DNA of 64,000 nucleotides from UBA6107 sp964533735 (GCA_964533735.1 CAZHMD010000006.1:1-64000); one strand, 5' to 3'. Positions 42,264 to 52,025 are shown, counted from the first letter of the stretch. Translations and numbers: made by a program. The notes: a model not told the origin generated them from the sequence alone.

Positions 42264-43498
42264 AAATTCTCCTCTTTTGGTGCAATTTCCATCGGAATCT
42301 CAATTGGGGGAGTTGATTTCTTATACTGAAAAGCTACGCGTAATAATGGAGGTGTTATGAGAGTGGTAATCAGGATCATCCCGACAATAGCGCTGAACAG
42401 GTCGTTGGTTAGATAGCCTCCGTCATAGCCGATTTTGGCAATAATCAACCCTACTTCACCCCGCGACACCATGCCGATACCGATTTGCAAGGATTCCCTG
42501 AAACTAAATTTTGCAAATAATGCGCCTGCTCCAGAGCCGAGGACTTTACCCAGGATTGCCAAAACTGTGATACCCAACATAATCCAAAGCGATGATGAAT
42601 CGACCGTTCGTAGATCCACTCCTAAGCCAATACTCACGAAGAATATGGGTACAAAAAGGGCGTAAGCCAGGCTGTGAAACCCAGTCTCTATCTTGTTTTT
42701 TTCAGGTGTGCGGGCGAACATCAAACCTGCGAGGAATGCCCCGGTTATCGCTGCCATACCTCCCACGAGTTCAGCTGCTGCGCCAAATAATAGCATAATC
42801 ACTATGGCTAGTGTGGTGGTTCCCTGGCTGATCGAGCGGTTATGGGTAACTCGTACTACGAAAGGCAGAACCCACAAGCCAACAGCAGTAGAAACACCAA
42901 GGAATAATAGCATCTTGCCGATGGCGATCAGAATACCTGCCAAGCCTGTACTTCCAGAGAGTACGGCGAGGAAAATGGATAACAGAAGGAGAACCAGCAC
43001 ATCATCGAAAACCGCCGCCCCCAGCAAGCCGTAGCCAACGCGGCTGCGGATCACTTTCAATTCAATCAAAACCTGAGCAGAAATTGAGACTGAAGTTGCA
43101 CCAAGTGTAAGTCCCAGGAATAGTGCATGATTCAGATCCATCCCGACTAACTCACCGAATCCCATCCCTAAACCGACAGGGAGCAGTACCCCGAGGATAC
43201 CGGCATAAGCCGCGACTTTTGCGCTTTTAAGAAGGTTTGTAAGATGCAGTTCCAAACCTGCCAGGAACATCAACAATAATACGCCGAACTCTCCCATTAG
43301 GATGATTGTTTCATGGAGGTGGGAATCGCTGACAAACGAGAATCCCATCATGTTGATAAGGGAAGGACCAAGCAGGACCCCAACAAGGATTTCGCCAAAC
43401 ACTGAAGGCTGTTTAATGCGCGTGCTAAGATAACCGGCAGCTTTGGCTGCGGCCAGAATGATTGCGATTAATAGCGCCAATTGAAGGAAGGAAGCCAT
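42260..43498 (-). CDS. Cation/proton antiporter (CPA2, Kef/Nap type)
   Basis: Membrane antiporter that exchanges Na+ or K+ for protons. ATG 43498 lies 5 bases after AGGTGG and gives 412 residues; a GTG at 43507 is a poorer choice. About 12 to 13 hydrophobic segments are present, with the family stretches QPSVFGEILVGVLLGPSL near residue 30 and GLLGAAVFDDVLVLLLLSIF near residue 155 holding the Asp pair expected in electrogenic members. There is no C-terminal TrkA-N domain, so regulation may come from the PII-like protein encoded directly behind it. Confidence 0.88.
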   Translation of the reverse strand: MASFLQLALLIAIILAAAKAAGYLSTRIKQPSVFGEILVGVLLGPSLINMMGFSFVSDSHLHETIILMGEFGVLLLMFLAGLELHLTNLLKSAKVAAYAGILGVLLPVGLGMGFGELVGMDLNHALFLGLTLGATSVSISAQVLIELKVIRSRVGYGLLGAAVFDDVLVLLLLSIFLAVLSGSTGLAGILIAIGKMLLFLGVSTAVGLWVLPFVVRVTHNRSISQGTTTLAIVIMLLFGAAAELVGGMAAITGAFLAGLMFARTPEKNKIETGFHSLAYALFVPIFFVSIGLGVDLRTVDSSSLWIMLGITVLAILGKVLGSGAGALFAKFSFRESLQIGIGMVSRGEVGLIIAKIGYDGGYLTNDLFSAIVGMILITTLITPPLLRVAFQYKKSTPPIEIPMEIAPKEENL

Positions 43499-43570
43499 TC
43501 GTTCCACCTGAAATATGGATTTTTAAAAATATAACATAATTTGTAGATTTCTCGTCATAAAACAATCGTG

Positions 43571-43576
43571 TATACT
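43571..43576 (+). promoter_or_regulatory. Possible -10 box for the mutase operon
   Basis: TATACT at 43571-43576 lies 31 bases before the mutase start and is preceded by TG, but no good -35 is found at normal spacing. Confidence 0.35.
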
Positions 43577-43607
43577 AAGGATAAATACCCAATGTTGCGA
43601 GGAAAAA

Positions 43608-45257
43608 ATGACCATTGAAGCTGAAAAGAATCGCTGGGAAGAACAGGTTGCCAAACCGACTGTCGAAAAATTTAAAGAACGCAAAGCAGAGTTTTTTAGT
43701 CCCTCAGGAATTCCGTTGCCCAGGGTGGCAACCCCCGGTGAGTCTGATTATCTTGAAAAATCCGGTTTCCCCGGTGAATACCCGTTCACCCGCGGGGTGC
43801 AGCCCACCATGTACCGCAGCCGTTTTTGGACAATGAGGCAATATGCGGGCTTTGCATCAGCGCAGGAATCAAACAAGCGCTACCGCTATTTGCTGGAACA
43901 GGGTCAAACCGGATTGTCTGTGGCATTCGACCTGCCCACCCAGATCGGCTATGATGCTGACGATCCAATGTCACTGGGGGAGGTCGGCAAGGTCGGTGTA
44001 TCCATCTCTACCCTAAAAGACATGGAAATCCTTTTCGACCAAATCCCATTGGATAAAGTTTCCACAAGTATGACAATTAACTCTCCAGCCGCAGTTCTTC
44101 TGGCAATGTACATTGCCCTGGGAAAACGACAAGGTGTTAGCCCAAAACAACTTCGCGGAACCATACAAAACGACATCTTAAAAGAATATGTGGCGAGGGG
44201 AACATACATCTACCCGCCGAAACCTTCCTTACGCCTAATCACTGATATTTTCCAATATTGCGAGATGGAAGTACCCAACTGGAACACCATCAGCATATCC
44301 GGCTACCATATTCGTGAGGCGGGTTCAACAGCAGTGCAGGAAGTAGCTTTTACGATTGCCAATGCAATTGCATATGTCCAGGCGGCTATTGACTCAGGTC
44401 AGGAAGTGGACCATTTTGCTACACAACTCTCCTTTTTCTTTGCTGCGCATAATGATTTTCTTGAGGAGATAGCGAAATTCCGTGCGGCAAGGCGAATCTG
44501 GGCGCAGATCATGCGGGAGCGATTTGGCGCCAAGGACCCCAAATCCTGGATGCTGCGGTTCCACACGCAAACAGGAGGATCCACGCTGACTGCCCAACAG
44601 CCTGAAAATAACGTTGTACGGGTAGCAATACAGGCAATGGCAGCGGTTCTCGGCGGAACACAATCCCTGCATACCAATTCGATGGATGAAGCTCTGTGGC
44701 TGCCAACTGAGAAATCTGTCCGCACGGCGCTGCGCACCCAGCAAGTTATTGCATATGAATCAGGTGTATGCGACACGATCGATCCCATGGGTGGGTCATA
44801 TGCTATTGAATACCTGACAGATGAAATAGTAAAAAGAGCGATGGAATATATAGACAGGATAGATAACCTGGGAGGTGCGCTGGCAGCCATCGAAAAAGGA
44901 TTTATGCAAAACGAGATCCAGGATTCAGCGTACCGCTTCCAAAAGGATGTAGAAAGCAAGAACCAAATTGTGGTTGGGGTAAACTCTTTCCAAATCGAGG
45001 AGTCAAAGGATTTGGAAAGAGTGAAAGTGGATCCAACAATAGAAGAGAATCAACGCCGCAGGTTGGCAGAATTACGCGCCGTACGCGATCCAAAAACGAC
45101 TCAGCAATTGATGGAAAAACTTGGAGCCACAGCTAAAGGCAGCGATAATTTAATGCCGATTTTTATCGAGTGCGTGGAAAATGACCTGACTCTGGGTGAG
45201 ATTTGCGGTGTTCTGCGAAATATTTGGGGGGAATATCAACCTCCCGTATGGGGATGA
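43608..45257 (+). CDS. Methylmalonyl-CoA mutase, large (catalytic) subunit without B12 domain
   Basis: It interconverts methylmalonyl-CoA and succinyl-CoA with adenosylcobalamin. The 549-residue product has the N-terminal TIM-barrel segments FPGEYPFTRGVQPTMYRSR and VAFDLPTQIGYDADDPMSLG, and WMLRFHTQTGGSTLTAQQPE. It stops before the cobalamin-binding domain, so a separate small subunit must be encoded elsewhere. The epimerase gene 19 bases downstream supports the assignment to propionate/succinate metabolism. Ethylmalonyl- or isobutyryl-CoA mutases are related alternatives. Confidence 0.93.
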   Translation: MTIEAEKNRWEEQVAKPTVEKFKERKAEFFSPSGIPLPRVATPGESDYLEKSGFPGEYPFTRGVQPTMYRSRFWTMRQYAGFASAQESNKRYRYLLEQGQTGLSVAFDLPTQIGYDADDPMSLGEVGKVGVSISTLKDMEILFDQIPLDKVSTSMTINSPAAVLLAMYIALGKRQGVSPKQLRGTIQNDILKEYVARGTYIYPPKPSLRLITDIFQYCEMEVPNWNTISISGYHIREAGSTAVQEVAFTIANAIAYVQAAIDSGQEVDHFATQLSFFFAAHNDFLEEIAKFRAARRIWAQIMRERFGAKDPKSWMLRFHTQTGGSTLTAQQPENNVVRVAIQAMAAVLGGTQSLHTNSMDEALWLPTEKSVRTALRTQQVIAYESGVCDTIDPMGGSYAIEYLTDEIVKRAMEYIDRIDNLGGALAAIEKGFMQNEIQDSAYRFQKDVESKNQIVVGVNSFQIEESKDLERVKVDPTIEENQRRRLAELRAVRDPKTTQQLMEKLGATAKGSDNLMPIFIECVENDLTLGEICGVLRNIWGEYQPPVWG

Positions 45258-45276
45258 CTTTCACAGGAGAGACAAC

Positions 45277-45684
45277 ATGGTAAAAATGAATAAAGTAAAT
45301 CATGTGGCAATAGTCGTAGCGGATATCGATGAATCATTAAAGTTTTGGCAGGACGCGATGGGCATTCACCTACATCATATTGAAGATGTACCGAGTATGA
45401 AATCCAGGGTTGCTTTTTTGCCTGTAGGTGATACCGAAGTGGAACTTGTGCAACCTACCTCGGAGGATACCGGTGCAGCGAAATTTTTGGCTGAAAAGGG
45501 CGGCGGCATGCATCACCTGTGCTTTGAGGTGGATGACTGCGCCGCGAGCCTTTTAGAATTAAAGGAAAAGGGGGTTCGCCTCATCAATGAAGTGCCTATC
45601 GAATTGCCCGGACGAAAAATGGCATTCATTCACCCCAAGAGTACAGGTGGTGTATTAGTAGAACTTTACGAAATCGAAAAATAA
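45277..45684 (+). CDS. mce: Methylmalonyl-CoA epimerase
   Basis: It interconverts the (R) and (S) forms of methylmalonyl-CoA. The 135-residue product is a glyoxalase-fold protein with metal-site motifs VNHVAIVVADIDESLKFW, GGGMHHLCFEVDD and GGVLVELYE. ATG 45277 follows AGGAGAG by 6 bases. It is directly behind the mutase gene. Its stop codon lies inside a terminator hairpin. Confidence 0.94.
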   Translation: MVKMNKVNHVAIVVADIDESLKFWQDAMGIHLHHIEDVPSMKSRVAFLPVGDTEVELVQPTSEDTGAAKFLAEKGGGMHHLCFEVDDCAASLLELKEKGVRLINEVPIELPGRKMAFIHPKSTGGVLVELYEIEK

Positions 45685-45758
45685 ATAGACAAACCATCGG
45701 GTCTGTCTATTTATTAGCCAGTCATCACAGGGAGGTTGTTTGTCAACTTCCCTTTTTT
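45681..45758. terminator. Two hairpins between mce and the convergent transporter gene
   Basis: ATAAATAGACA (45681-45691) and TGTCTATTTAT (45704-45714) pair perfectly over 11 bp across the mce stop codon. A second hairpin, GGGAGGTTG (45730-45738) with CAACTTCCC (45744-45752), is followed by six T and is a classic plus-strand terminator. On the other strand an A-rich flank makes at least the second usable for the transporter gene too. Confidence 0.85.
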
Positions 45759-45760
45759 GG

Positions 45761-47101
45761 TTAAATTGCGACGGGTACCAATTGTTCTTCCTCTTCCTGA
45801 GCGGCTTTGACCCCACGTTCAACGTTGACGCGCGTAAGAATGTAGATACCTACCGCAAAGAAGATAACGAGAGAAGCGATACTCAAGCGTGACTCACCCA
45901 TTATTGCGGAAATTACTCCAAATATGGCTGGACCCAGAATGGAGGCAAATTTCTCAAAAACACTAAAGAAACCGTAAAACTCGGCGGACTTACTCTTAGG
46001 CATCATCTTGCCGATGAGTGAGCGGGAAAGTGCCTGGCTGCCGCCTTGTACTGTGGCAACAGCCGCGCCAAGCAGCCAGAACTGCCACTCCTGGTATAGT
46101 AAATACCCGGCAATGGCAATAAGGGTGTAAACCACGAGCGTGATATAAATCCCTTTTTTGGTGCCTATCTTGCGGGAAAGCCAGCCAAAGAAAAAGGCAA
46201 ATGGTGCCGCCAGGAATTGGACCATTAAAAGAGTACCGATCAAGGTAGTGCGGCTAAAGCCCAATTCAGTACCGTATATGGTTGCCATGGTAATGATGGT
46301 GCCAATCCCGTTGGCATATACCCAGAAGGCGAGCAATCCCATTGCAAGATCACGATATTTTTTAATCTCGGCAAAAGTCCTGGCGAGCCTTTGAAAACTG
46401 ACCTTTACCGGATTCATACCTTCTTCTCCGGCTTCAATGCGACGGACAGGTTCCTTCACGCGGGTTAGGATGGGAATGGTAAAGAGTGCCCACCACACGG
46501 CAACTGTAACAAACGAGAGGCGGGTCATTAAACCCACCCCAAGAGATGGGACGATTTCAGGCAGGAACATGATCATTACAAGGTTGACTGCCAATAGCAG
46601 ACCGCCACCGATATAACCCATCATGTATCCACGTGAGGAGACCTGGTCTATCTCATCTGCCCTGGCTATATGGGGGAGCAGGGCATCATAGTAGACGAGA
46701 CTGCCGGCAAAACCAATATTGGCGAAGATGAAGATGACTGAAGCCAGCAGCCAATCGCCGGGCTTATTGGGAAAAAACAACAGGGCAGTTGAGATAACTC
46801 CAACAATCATGAAAAAGGTAAGAAATTTTTTCTTTGCGCCGCGAAAATCAGCTATTGCGCCAAGGATCGGGCTGATGACCGCCGCAATCAGAGCGGCGAT
46901 TGCGGTAGTGAATCCCCAGCGTGAGGTCATTAAGGCGGGTGCATCATTGACTGCTCCCAGGGAGGCATAATAGATCGGCAGAACGGCTGCCATGATGGTT
47001 GTGGCAAATGCGGAATTAGCCCAGTCGTACATCGTCCAAGCGCGGATCTCGCGCTGGTGCTGTAATTCTTCCACTGCCTGGATTTGCACCTCAGTTTGCA
47101 T
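45761..47101 (-). CDS. UMF1-type major facilitator transporter
   Basis: The 446-residue membrane protein has about 12 hydrophobic segments and the UMF1/ATG22 signature MYDWANSAFATTIMAAVLP near residue 24. A large central loop (RVKEPVRRIEAGEEGMNPVK) divides the two halves. AAAGGAA provides a ribosome-binding site on the minus strand. Substrates of this family are mostly unknown; eukaryotic relatives export amino acids from vacuoles. A -10 box TATAAT lies at 47143-47138, without a good -35. Confidence 0.88.
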   Translation of the reverse strand: MQTEVQIQAVEELQHQREIRAWTMYDWANSAFATTIMAAVLPIYYASLGAVNDAPALMTSRWGFTTAIAALIAAVISPILGAIADFRGAKKKFLTFFMIVGVISTALLFFPNKPGDWLLASVIFIFANIGFAGSLVYYDALLPHIARADEIDQVSSRGYMMGYIGGGLLLAVNLVMIMFLPEIVPSLGVGLMTRLSFVTVAVWWALFTIPILTRVKEPVRRIEAGEEGMNPVKVSFQRLARTFAEIKKYRDLAMGLLAFWVYANGIGTIITMATIYGTELGFSRTTLIGTLLMVQFLAAPFAFFFGWLSRKIGTKKGIYITLVVYTLIAIAGYLLYQEWQFWLLGAAVATVQGGSQALSRSLIGKMMPKSKSAEFYGFFSVFEKFASILGPAIFGVISAIMGESRLSIASLVIFFAVGIYILTRVNVERGVKAAQEEEEQLVPVAI

Positions 47102-47177
47102 AATGAATTCCTTTCAACATGGGATTAGTCCTTGCTTATTATACAGGTGCTGAAAGGAAACCGTCGTATAAGGTTTA

Positions 47178-48152
47178 TTATGACTGTAAACCGATCTCGC
47201 GCAGGGTCTTGTGTAGCACCTCAGCTGACCGCTGAATTCCCTTTTGCTCGATATTATTCAACTTCAAGTGCATCGGCTGCTTGATTCCGTTGTGCCCAAT
47301 GATACATGGCAGGCTGAGATAGACATCTTCGATTCCGTAATATCCAGTGATAAGGTTCGAAACGCTCAAAACACTGTCCTGACCGCGTAGAACAGCTTCC
47401 ACAATGCGCAGCAGACCATTCCCGATGGCATAATAAGTGGCTCCCTTGCGCTTGATGATCTCATATGCAGCATCGCGCGTGCTGGTGAAGATTTTTTCAA
47501 AAATCTGAGGTTCATATTCTTTACAATTCTCGCGGCAGTAATCCTGGAGGTTCATGCCTGCGATATTGGCAAGCGACCACACAGGAACCTCACTGTCACC
47601 ATGCTCGCCAATGATATAAGCATGCACGCTGCGAGAATCCACACCAGCGTGCTGGCTTAACATGGAGCGAAAACGCGCTGTGTCGAGTATCGTGCCAGAA
47701 CCGATGACGCGCTGCGCCGGCAGGCCGGAAATCTTCCACGTGGCATAGGAAAGAACATCCACCGGATTGGAAGCAACCAGGATGATTCCTCCCGGGTTTG
47801 CTTTAACGACCTCCGGAACGATGCCTTGAAGTATCTCGTAATTGCGGTGCACCAAATCCAGGCGGCTTTCATCAGGTTTTTGGGATGTACCCGCGGTGAC
47901 CACGGTAACAGCAGCGCCAGCCAGGTCTGCGTATGCCCCAGCCCAGATACGTGTTGAGGTAGCCAGGGGGACCGCGTGGTTAAGATCCATGGCTTCACCT
48001 TCAGCCCTAGTATGATTTCGATCGATCAATACAATCTCACCTGCCAACCCGCTTTGGAGCAGGGCATAAGCGAATGTTGCGCCAACATTTCCAGCCCCAA
48101 TAATCCCGATACGGACCGGTAGGTAGGTGTCGGCTAAGAAATCGTTTGCCAT
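47178..48152 (-). CDS. ldh: L-lactate dehydrogenase
   Basis: It reduces pyruvate to lactate with NADH. ATG 48152 lies 6 bases after GGAGAAAG and gives 324 residues. The NAD site is IGIIGAGNVGATFAYALLQS, the proton-relay His is in IIGEHGDSEVPVW, and GSGTILDTARFRSML contains the Arg that binds the substrate carboxylate. Malate dehydrogenase is the main alternative, but the Gln in GTSQKPDESR, at the specificity position, fits lactate. Together with lactate production this supports a fermentative lifestyle. Confidence 0.93.
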   Translation of the reverse strand: MANDFLADTYLPVRIGIIGAGNVGATFAYALLQSGLAGEIVLIDRNHTRAEGEAMDLNHAVPLATSTRIWAGAYADLAGAAVTVVTAGTSQKPDESRLDLVHRNYEILQGIVPEVVKANPGGIILVASNPVDVLSYATWKISGLPAQRVIGSGTILDTARFRSMLSQHAGVDSRSVHAYIIGEHGDSEVPVWSLANIAGMNLQDYCRENCKEYEPQIFEKIFTSTRDAAYEIIKRKGATYYAIGNGLLRIVEAVLRGQDSVLSVSNLITGYYGIEDVYLSLPCIIGHNGIKQPMHLKLNNIEQKGIQRSAEVLHKTLREIGLQS

Positions 48153-48328
48153 AACTTTCTCCAATTAAGACAATATTTATCATAATTATAACGTAAATAA
48201 TTGAGGAATGGATTTGAAGGTTATTATTCGGATTTTAGTAAGGGAAGATCTATAAAAAAGGGAGGAGTATAATTACAGGTTGCGTGGTACAATACTGGTA
48301 TAGAAAATATATTCTAAATGGATGACAA

Positions 48329-51217
48329 ATGACCCAAAACTCAATCCGTGTGGTCGGCGCTCGCGCCCATAACTTAAAAAATATCACCGTGGAAATTCCC
48401 CGGGATAAATTGGTTGTTATTACCGGTTTGTCCGGGTCCGGTAAATCCTCGCTGGCATTTGATACGATTTTTGCTGAAGGGCAGCGGCGTTATGTGGAAT
48501 CTCTTTCAGCCTATGCGCGCCAATTCCTGGGTCAAATGGAAAAACCTGATGTGGATTACATTGACGGACTTTCTCCGGCAGTATCGATTGACCAAAAAGC
48601 CACCTCACATAATCCGCGCTCAACCGTTGGCACAGTTACTGAGATATACGACTACTTGAGACTGCTTTTTGCCCGCATTGGTATTCCACACTGCCCGGTA
48701 TGCGGCAAGGTTGTGGTGAAACAATCTGCGCAGGAAATCGTTGACCGGGTTTTTGACTTGCCAGAGGGAGCCAAACTTCTCGTGCTCGCGCCAATCGTGC
48801 GTGCCCGCAAGGGAACCTACCAGGCGGTATTTGATGAAATCCGGAAGGCAGGCTTCACGCGGGTGCGTGTAGATGGTGATGTTCTCTCACTGGATGACGA
48901 GGTCACCCTGGATCGTTACAAGATTCACACAATCGAGGCAGTTGTTGACCGGCTGGTGGTTACCAAATCTGAAGACGGTGAGGAAGCGAGAACTTTTCTA
49001 TCGAGGTTAACCGATTCCGTCGAAACAGCGCTCAAGGTAGGTGAGGGGTATTTAACTATTCAAAATCTCTCTGAGGAGCCAGCCGTTGACCTGTTCTTCT
49101 CTGAACACCTGGCATGTGCGGATCATGGAATTAGCCTGCCCGAGATCGAGCCGCGCACCTTCTCGTTTAACACTCCTCATGGTGCTTGCCCGGACTGCCA
49201 GGGGTTGGGCAGCCGGCTGGAAATTGATCCTGACTTGCTCATCCCGGATAACGAACGGGCTTTAAGCGAAGGAGCGATCATTGCCATGGAATGGAATGGT
49301 CCCCGCGAGCAGGGGGGGTATTACTGGCACATGGTGGAGTCGGTAGCGCGTACCTATAAGATCGATCTCAACGCTCCTGTAAAAACAATTTCACAGGAGA
49401 ATCTGAACCGTATTCTGTACGGCACTGGAAGCGAATCCATTAACGTTACCCTTGAAGGGCGAAATGAACGCAAGACCAGTTTCCAGGCCAATTTTGAGGG
49501 TGTGATTCCCAACCTGGAACGGCGTTACCGCGAAACGCAATCTGAATATATTCGGGCGAAAATTTCTGAATTCATGAGCGACCGACCTTGCCCCACGTGC
49601 AAAGGAGAACGGCTGCGCCCTGAAGCACTGGCTGTGACAGTTATAAACTCAAATATCAATGAAGTAACCAAATGGCCAATCAACCGGACACTTGAATTTG
49701 TTGATCAATTAACCAAACCGGGAACTCTTACTGCCAAGGAAGCTACCATCGCGGAGCGGATCATTAAGGAGATCAACTCGCGATTGGGTTTCCTGGTGGA
49801 TGTGGGGTTGGATTACCTGACTCTGAGCCGGTCAGCCGGGTCGCTTTCGGGGGGAGAGGCTCAGCGTATTCGATTGGCCACTCAGATCGGGTCACGCCTA
49901 ATGGGAGTGTTGTATGTTCTGGATGAGCCGTCAATTGGTTTACATCCGAGGGATAACACGCGCCTTTTGGAGACACTTAAACATCTGCGTGATCTGGGGA
50001 ATTCAGTTTTAGTGGTTGAACACGATGAAGAAACAATTCGTTCAGCGGATTGGATCCTGGATCTTGGTCCAGGCGCAGGAGTACATGGGGGTGAAATCGT
50101 TGCAGAAGGTACGATCGATACCATCCTGGCGCATCCGAAGAGCCTGACCGGAGCCTACATGTCCGGACGCAAGAAAGTGCCGATGCCCAAGAAATTGCAT
50201 CCCCGCAACGGTAAAATGCTCAAGATCATCGGTGCCAGGGCAAATAATTTGAAAAACATTGATGTTGAGATCCCGCTTGGACAGTTCGTGTGTATCACCG
50301 GGGTCTCCGGTTCGGGTAAATCTACCCTTATGGTGGATATCCTCTATAATGTGCTGGCGCATGAATTAAACCGCGCGCGAACCCAACCCGGAGCTCATGA
50401 CAGGGTGGAAGGGCTGGAATACCTCGATAAGGTGATCAATATTGACCAATCCCCGATCGGCAGGACTCCGCGCTCGAACCCGGGTACTTATACCGGAATG
50501 TTCGACGAGATTCGCAACCTCTTTGCGAGTCTTTCGGACAGTAAAATGCGCGGGTACAAGTCAGGCCGCTTTTCATTCAATGTACACGGCGGGCGGTGTG
50601 AAGCCTGCCAGGGACAGGGGCAGTTGCGCATTGAAATGCAATTTTTGCCGGACATTTACGTGTCTTGCGATGTGTGCCACGGTGCACGATTCAACCGGGA
50701 GACGCTGCAGGTAAAATTCAAAGGCTTGTCAATCGCTGATGTTTTGGATACGACTGTTGAAAAGGGGATCGATCTCTTCTCTAATATTCCAGCTATTGTC
50801 AACAAATTAAGAACGCTTAATGAAGTTGGGCTGGGATATATCAAGATCGGACAACCGGCGACAACCCTATCCGGAGGAGAAGCGCAGCGGGTTAAACTGG
50901 CAAAGGAACTTTCACGCCGCGCTACTGGGCGGACGTTGTATGTGTTGGATGAACCCAGCGTGGGTTTGCACGCAGCGGATGTGCATATGCTGGTCGAGGT
51001 GCTTCAACGCCTGGTGGACTCCGGTAATTCGGTTTTGATTATTGAACACAATCTTGACATCATTAAAGTATCGGATACAGTCATTGACTTAGGTCCGGAA
51101 GGTGGAGACAAGGGTGGAGAACTCATCGGCTCCGGTACCCCGCGCGAGATTTGTGAGATACCAGAATCTTACACCGGGCAGTTCCTCAAGGAATATTTGA
51201 AGATTCATCACCAATAA
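48329..51217 (+). CDS. uvrA: Excinuclease ABC subunit A
   Basis: UvrA finds DNA lesions in nucleotide excision repair. The 962-residue product has two ATPase units with Walker A at GLSGSGKSSLAFD (near residue 34) and GVSGSGKSTLMVD (near 658), ABC signatures SLSGGEAQRIRLATQ and TLSGGEAQRVKLAKELS, and zinc-finger Cys pairs such as CPDC, CPTC, CEAC and CDVC. Full length and intact. Its stop codon lies in a perfect 20-bp hairpin. Confidence 0.98.
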   Translation: MTQNSIRVVGARAHNLKNITVEIPRDKLVVITGLSGSGKSSLAFDTIFAEGQRRYVESLSAYARQFLGQMEKPDVDYIDGLSPAVSIDQKATSHNPRSTVGTVTEIYDYLRLLFARIGIPHCPVCGKVVVKQSAQEIVDRVFDLPEGAKLLVLAPIVRARKGTYQAVFDEIRKAGFTRVRVDGDVLSLDDEVTLDRYKIHTIEAVVDRLVVTKSEDGEEARTFLSRLTDSVETALKVGEGYLTIQNLSEEPAVDLFFSEHLACADHGISLPEIEPRTFSFNTPHGACPDCQGLGSRLEIDPDLLIPDNERALSEGAIIAMEWNGPREQGGYYWHMVESVARTYKIDLNAPVKTISQENLNRILYGTGSESINVTLEGRNERKTSFQANFEGVIPNLERRYRETQSEYIRAKISEFMSDRPCPTCKGERLRPEALAVTVINSNINEVTKWPINRTLEFVDQLTKPGTLTAKEATIAERIIKEINSRLGFLVDVGLDYLTLSRSAGSLSGGEAQRIRLATQIGSRLMGVLYVLDEPSIGLHPRDNTRLLETLKHLRDLGNSVLVVEHDEETIRSADWILDLGPGAGVHGGEIVAEGTIDTILAHPKSLTGAYMSGRKKVPMPKKLHPRNGKMLKIIGARANNLKNIDVEIPLGQFVCITGVSGSGKSTLMVDILYNVLAHELNRARTQPGAHDRVEGLEYLDKVINIDQSPIGRTPRSNPGTYTGMFDEIRNLFASLSDSKMRGYKSGRFSFNVHGGRCEACQGQGQLRIEMQFLPDIYVSCDVCHGARFNRETLQVKFKGLSIADVLDTTVEKGIDLFSNIPAIVNKLRTLNEVGLGYIKIGQPATTLSGGEAQRVKLAKELSRRATGRTLYVLDEPSVGLHAADVHMLVEVLQRLVDSGNSVLIIEHNLDIIKVSDTVIDLGPEGGDKGGELIGSGTPREICEIPESYTGQFLKEYLKIHHQ

Positions 51218-51256
51218 AAACAAGAACCGCTCTTATGAGCGGTTCTTGTTTTTATT
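51213..51256. terminator. Bidirectional terminator shared by uvrA and the MerR gene
   Basis: The arms at 51213-51232 and 51237-51256 are perfect 20-base reverse complements around a 4-base loop (TTAT). The stop codon of uvrA (51215-51217) is in the left arm and that of the MerR gene (51252-51254, minus strand) in the right arm. AT-rich outer parts supply the T-tract for both strands. Confidence 0.92.
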
Positions 51257-51668
51257 CGGTCACTCCTCTTTTTGCGCAAAAGATCTTGATGGCGTCGTAG
51301 AAGAATTGGGGTAAACCAGGATCAATGCGTGCGTAAAAGTCATGAAATCGCGGGTCGTTCATGTAATTCTGACCAAGCGCGAGAAGGATTTCAGGAGTGC
51401 AATCGTAGAAGAAATCGATGTGTTTCTTCCATTCTCCCACAAGTGATTGGACTTTTTCAGAACCAGGATCCTCAGACATTAAATCCCGAATGGCGAGGGT
51501 GACACGTTCACCATCTTTCATCAGCTCTTTTTGTTCCTGTTTTGATAATGATTTCCAACGGCGGTTGGATTCCTTGACGACCACCGGGTCCCATCTCTCA
51601 GCCGCCTCCTTCTCATAAGCTGCCTGCTGTTCATCGGAAAAACCGACAAAATATTCATTTTCTGACAT
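51252..51668 (-). CDS. Likely internal second product: stand-alone TipAS-like ligand-binding domain
   Basis: Inside the MerR gene, an in-frame ATG at 51668 is preceded by AAGGAG (51682-51677) with 8 bases between, a near-ideal ribosome-binding site. Translation from it would give 138 residues starting MSENEYFVGF, without the DNA-binding domain. In Streptomyces tipA the same arrangement yields TipAS (144 residues) alongside TipAL. The main gene itself lacks a ribosome-binding site, so the short form may be made in excess. This is inferred from sequence and analogy. Confidence 0.6.
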   Translation of the reverse strand: MSENEYFVGFSDEQQAAYEKEAAERWDPVVVKESNRRWKSLSKQEQKELMKDGERVTLAIRDLMSEDPGSEKVQSLVGEWKKHIDFFYDCTPEILLALGQNYMNDPRFHDFYARIDPGLPQFFYDAIKIFCAKRGVTE

Positions 51669-52019
51669 GGTTGCATCTCCTTTTAATTGTGCGAGCGTCA
51701 AGTCAATGGTTTGGACCAATTGCTTGGTTTGCTCAACTTTATGCATCAGTGCCTCACGGTGAGCGATTAGAGCTTCCTGATAGTCAAAACCGGGTTTGTC
51801 AAGGATGTCTCGAATTCTAAAAAGTTCGAAACCGAGTTCCTTATAGAAGCGGATTTGCTGCAGCCGGAGCAAAGCTTCACCCGGGTACCACCGGTAGTTA
51901 TTATGGGGTTGCCGGTGAGGCTTTAAAAGACCGATTTGATCATAATAGTGCAGGGTGCGAATGCTGATGTTGGCTGCCTGCGCCATTTGTTTGATACTGT
52001 ACTGTTTTTGGTTAACCAT
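51252..52019 (-). CDS. MerR-family regulator of the TipA type
   Basis: The 255-residue product has a MerR winged helix at residues 1-70 (YSIKQMAQAANISIRTLHYY), a coiled-coil linker to about 115, and a C-terminal TipAS-type domain (YFVGFSDEQQAAYEKEAAER) of the kind that traps antibiotics such as thiopeptides. The promoter has the 19-base spacer typical of MerR control, so it probably regulates itself. ATG 52019 lies 6 bases after the -10, implying a leaderless mRNA. The length and domain plan match Streptomyces TipAL (253 residues). No adjacent target gene is evident; the ligand is unknown. Confidence 0.9.
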   Translation of the reverse strand: MVNQKQYSIKQMAQAANISIRTLHYYDQIGLLKPHRQPHNNYRWYPGEALLRLQQIRFYKELGFELFRIRDILDKPGFDYQEALIAHREALMHKVEQTKQLVQTIDLTLAQLKGDATMSENEYFVGFSDEQQAAYEKEAAERWDPVVVKESNRRWKSLSKQEQKELMKDGERVTLAIRDLMSEDPGSEKVQSLVGEWKKHIDFFYDCTPEILLALGQNYMNDPRFHDFYARIDPGLPQFFYDAIKIFCAKRGVTE

Positions 52020-52025
52020 GCAACC

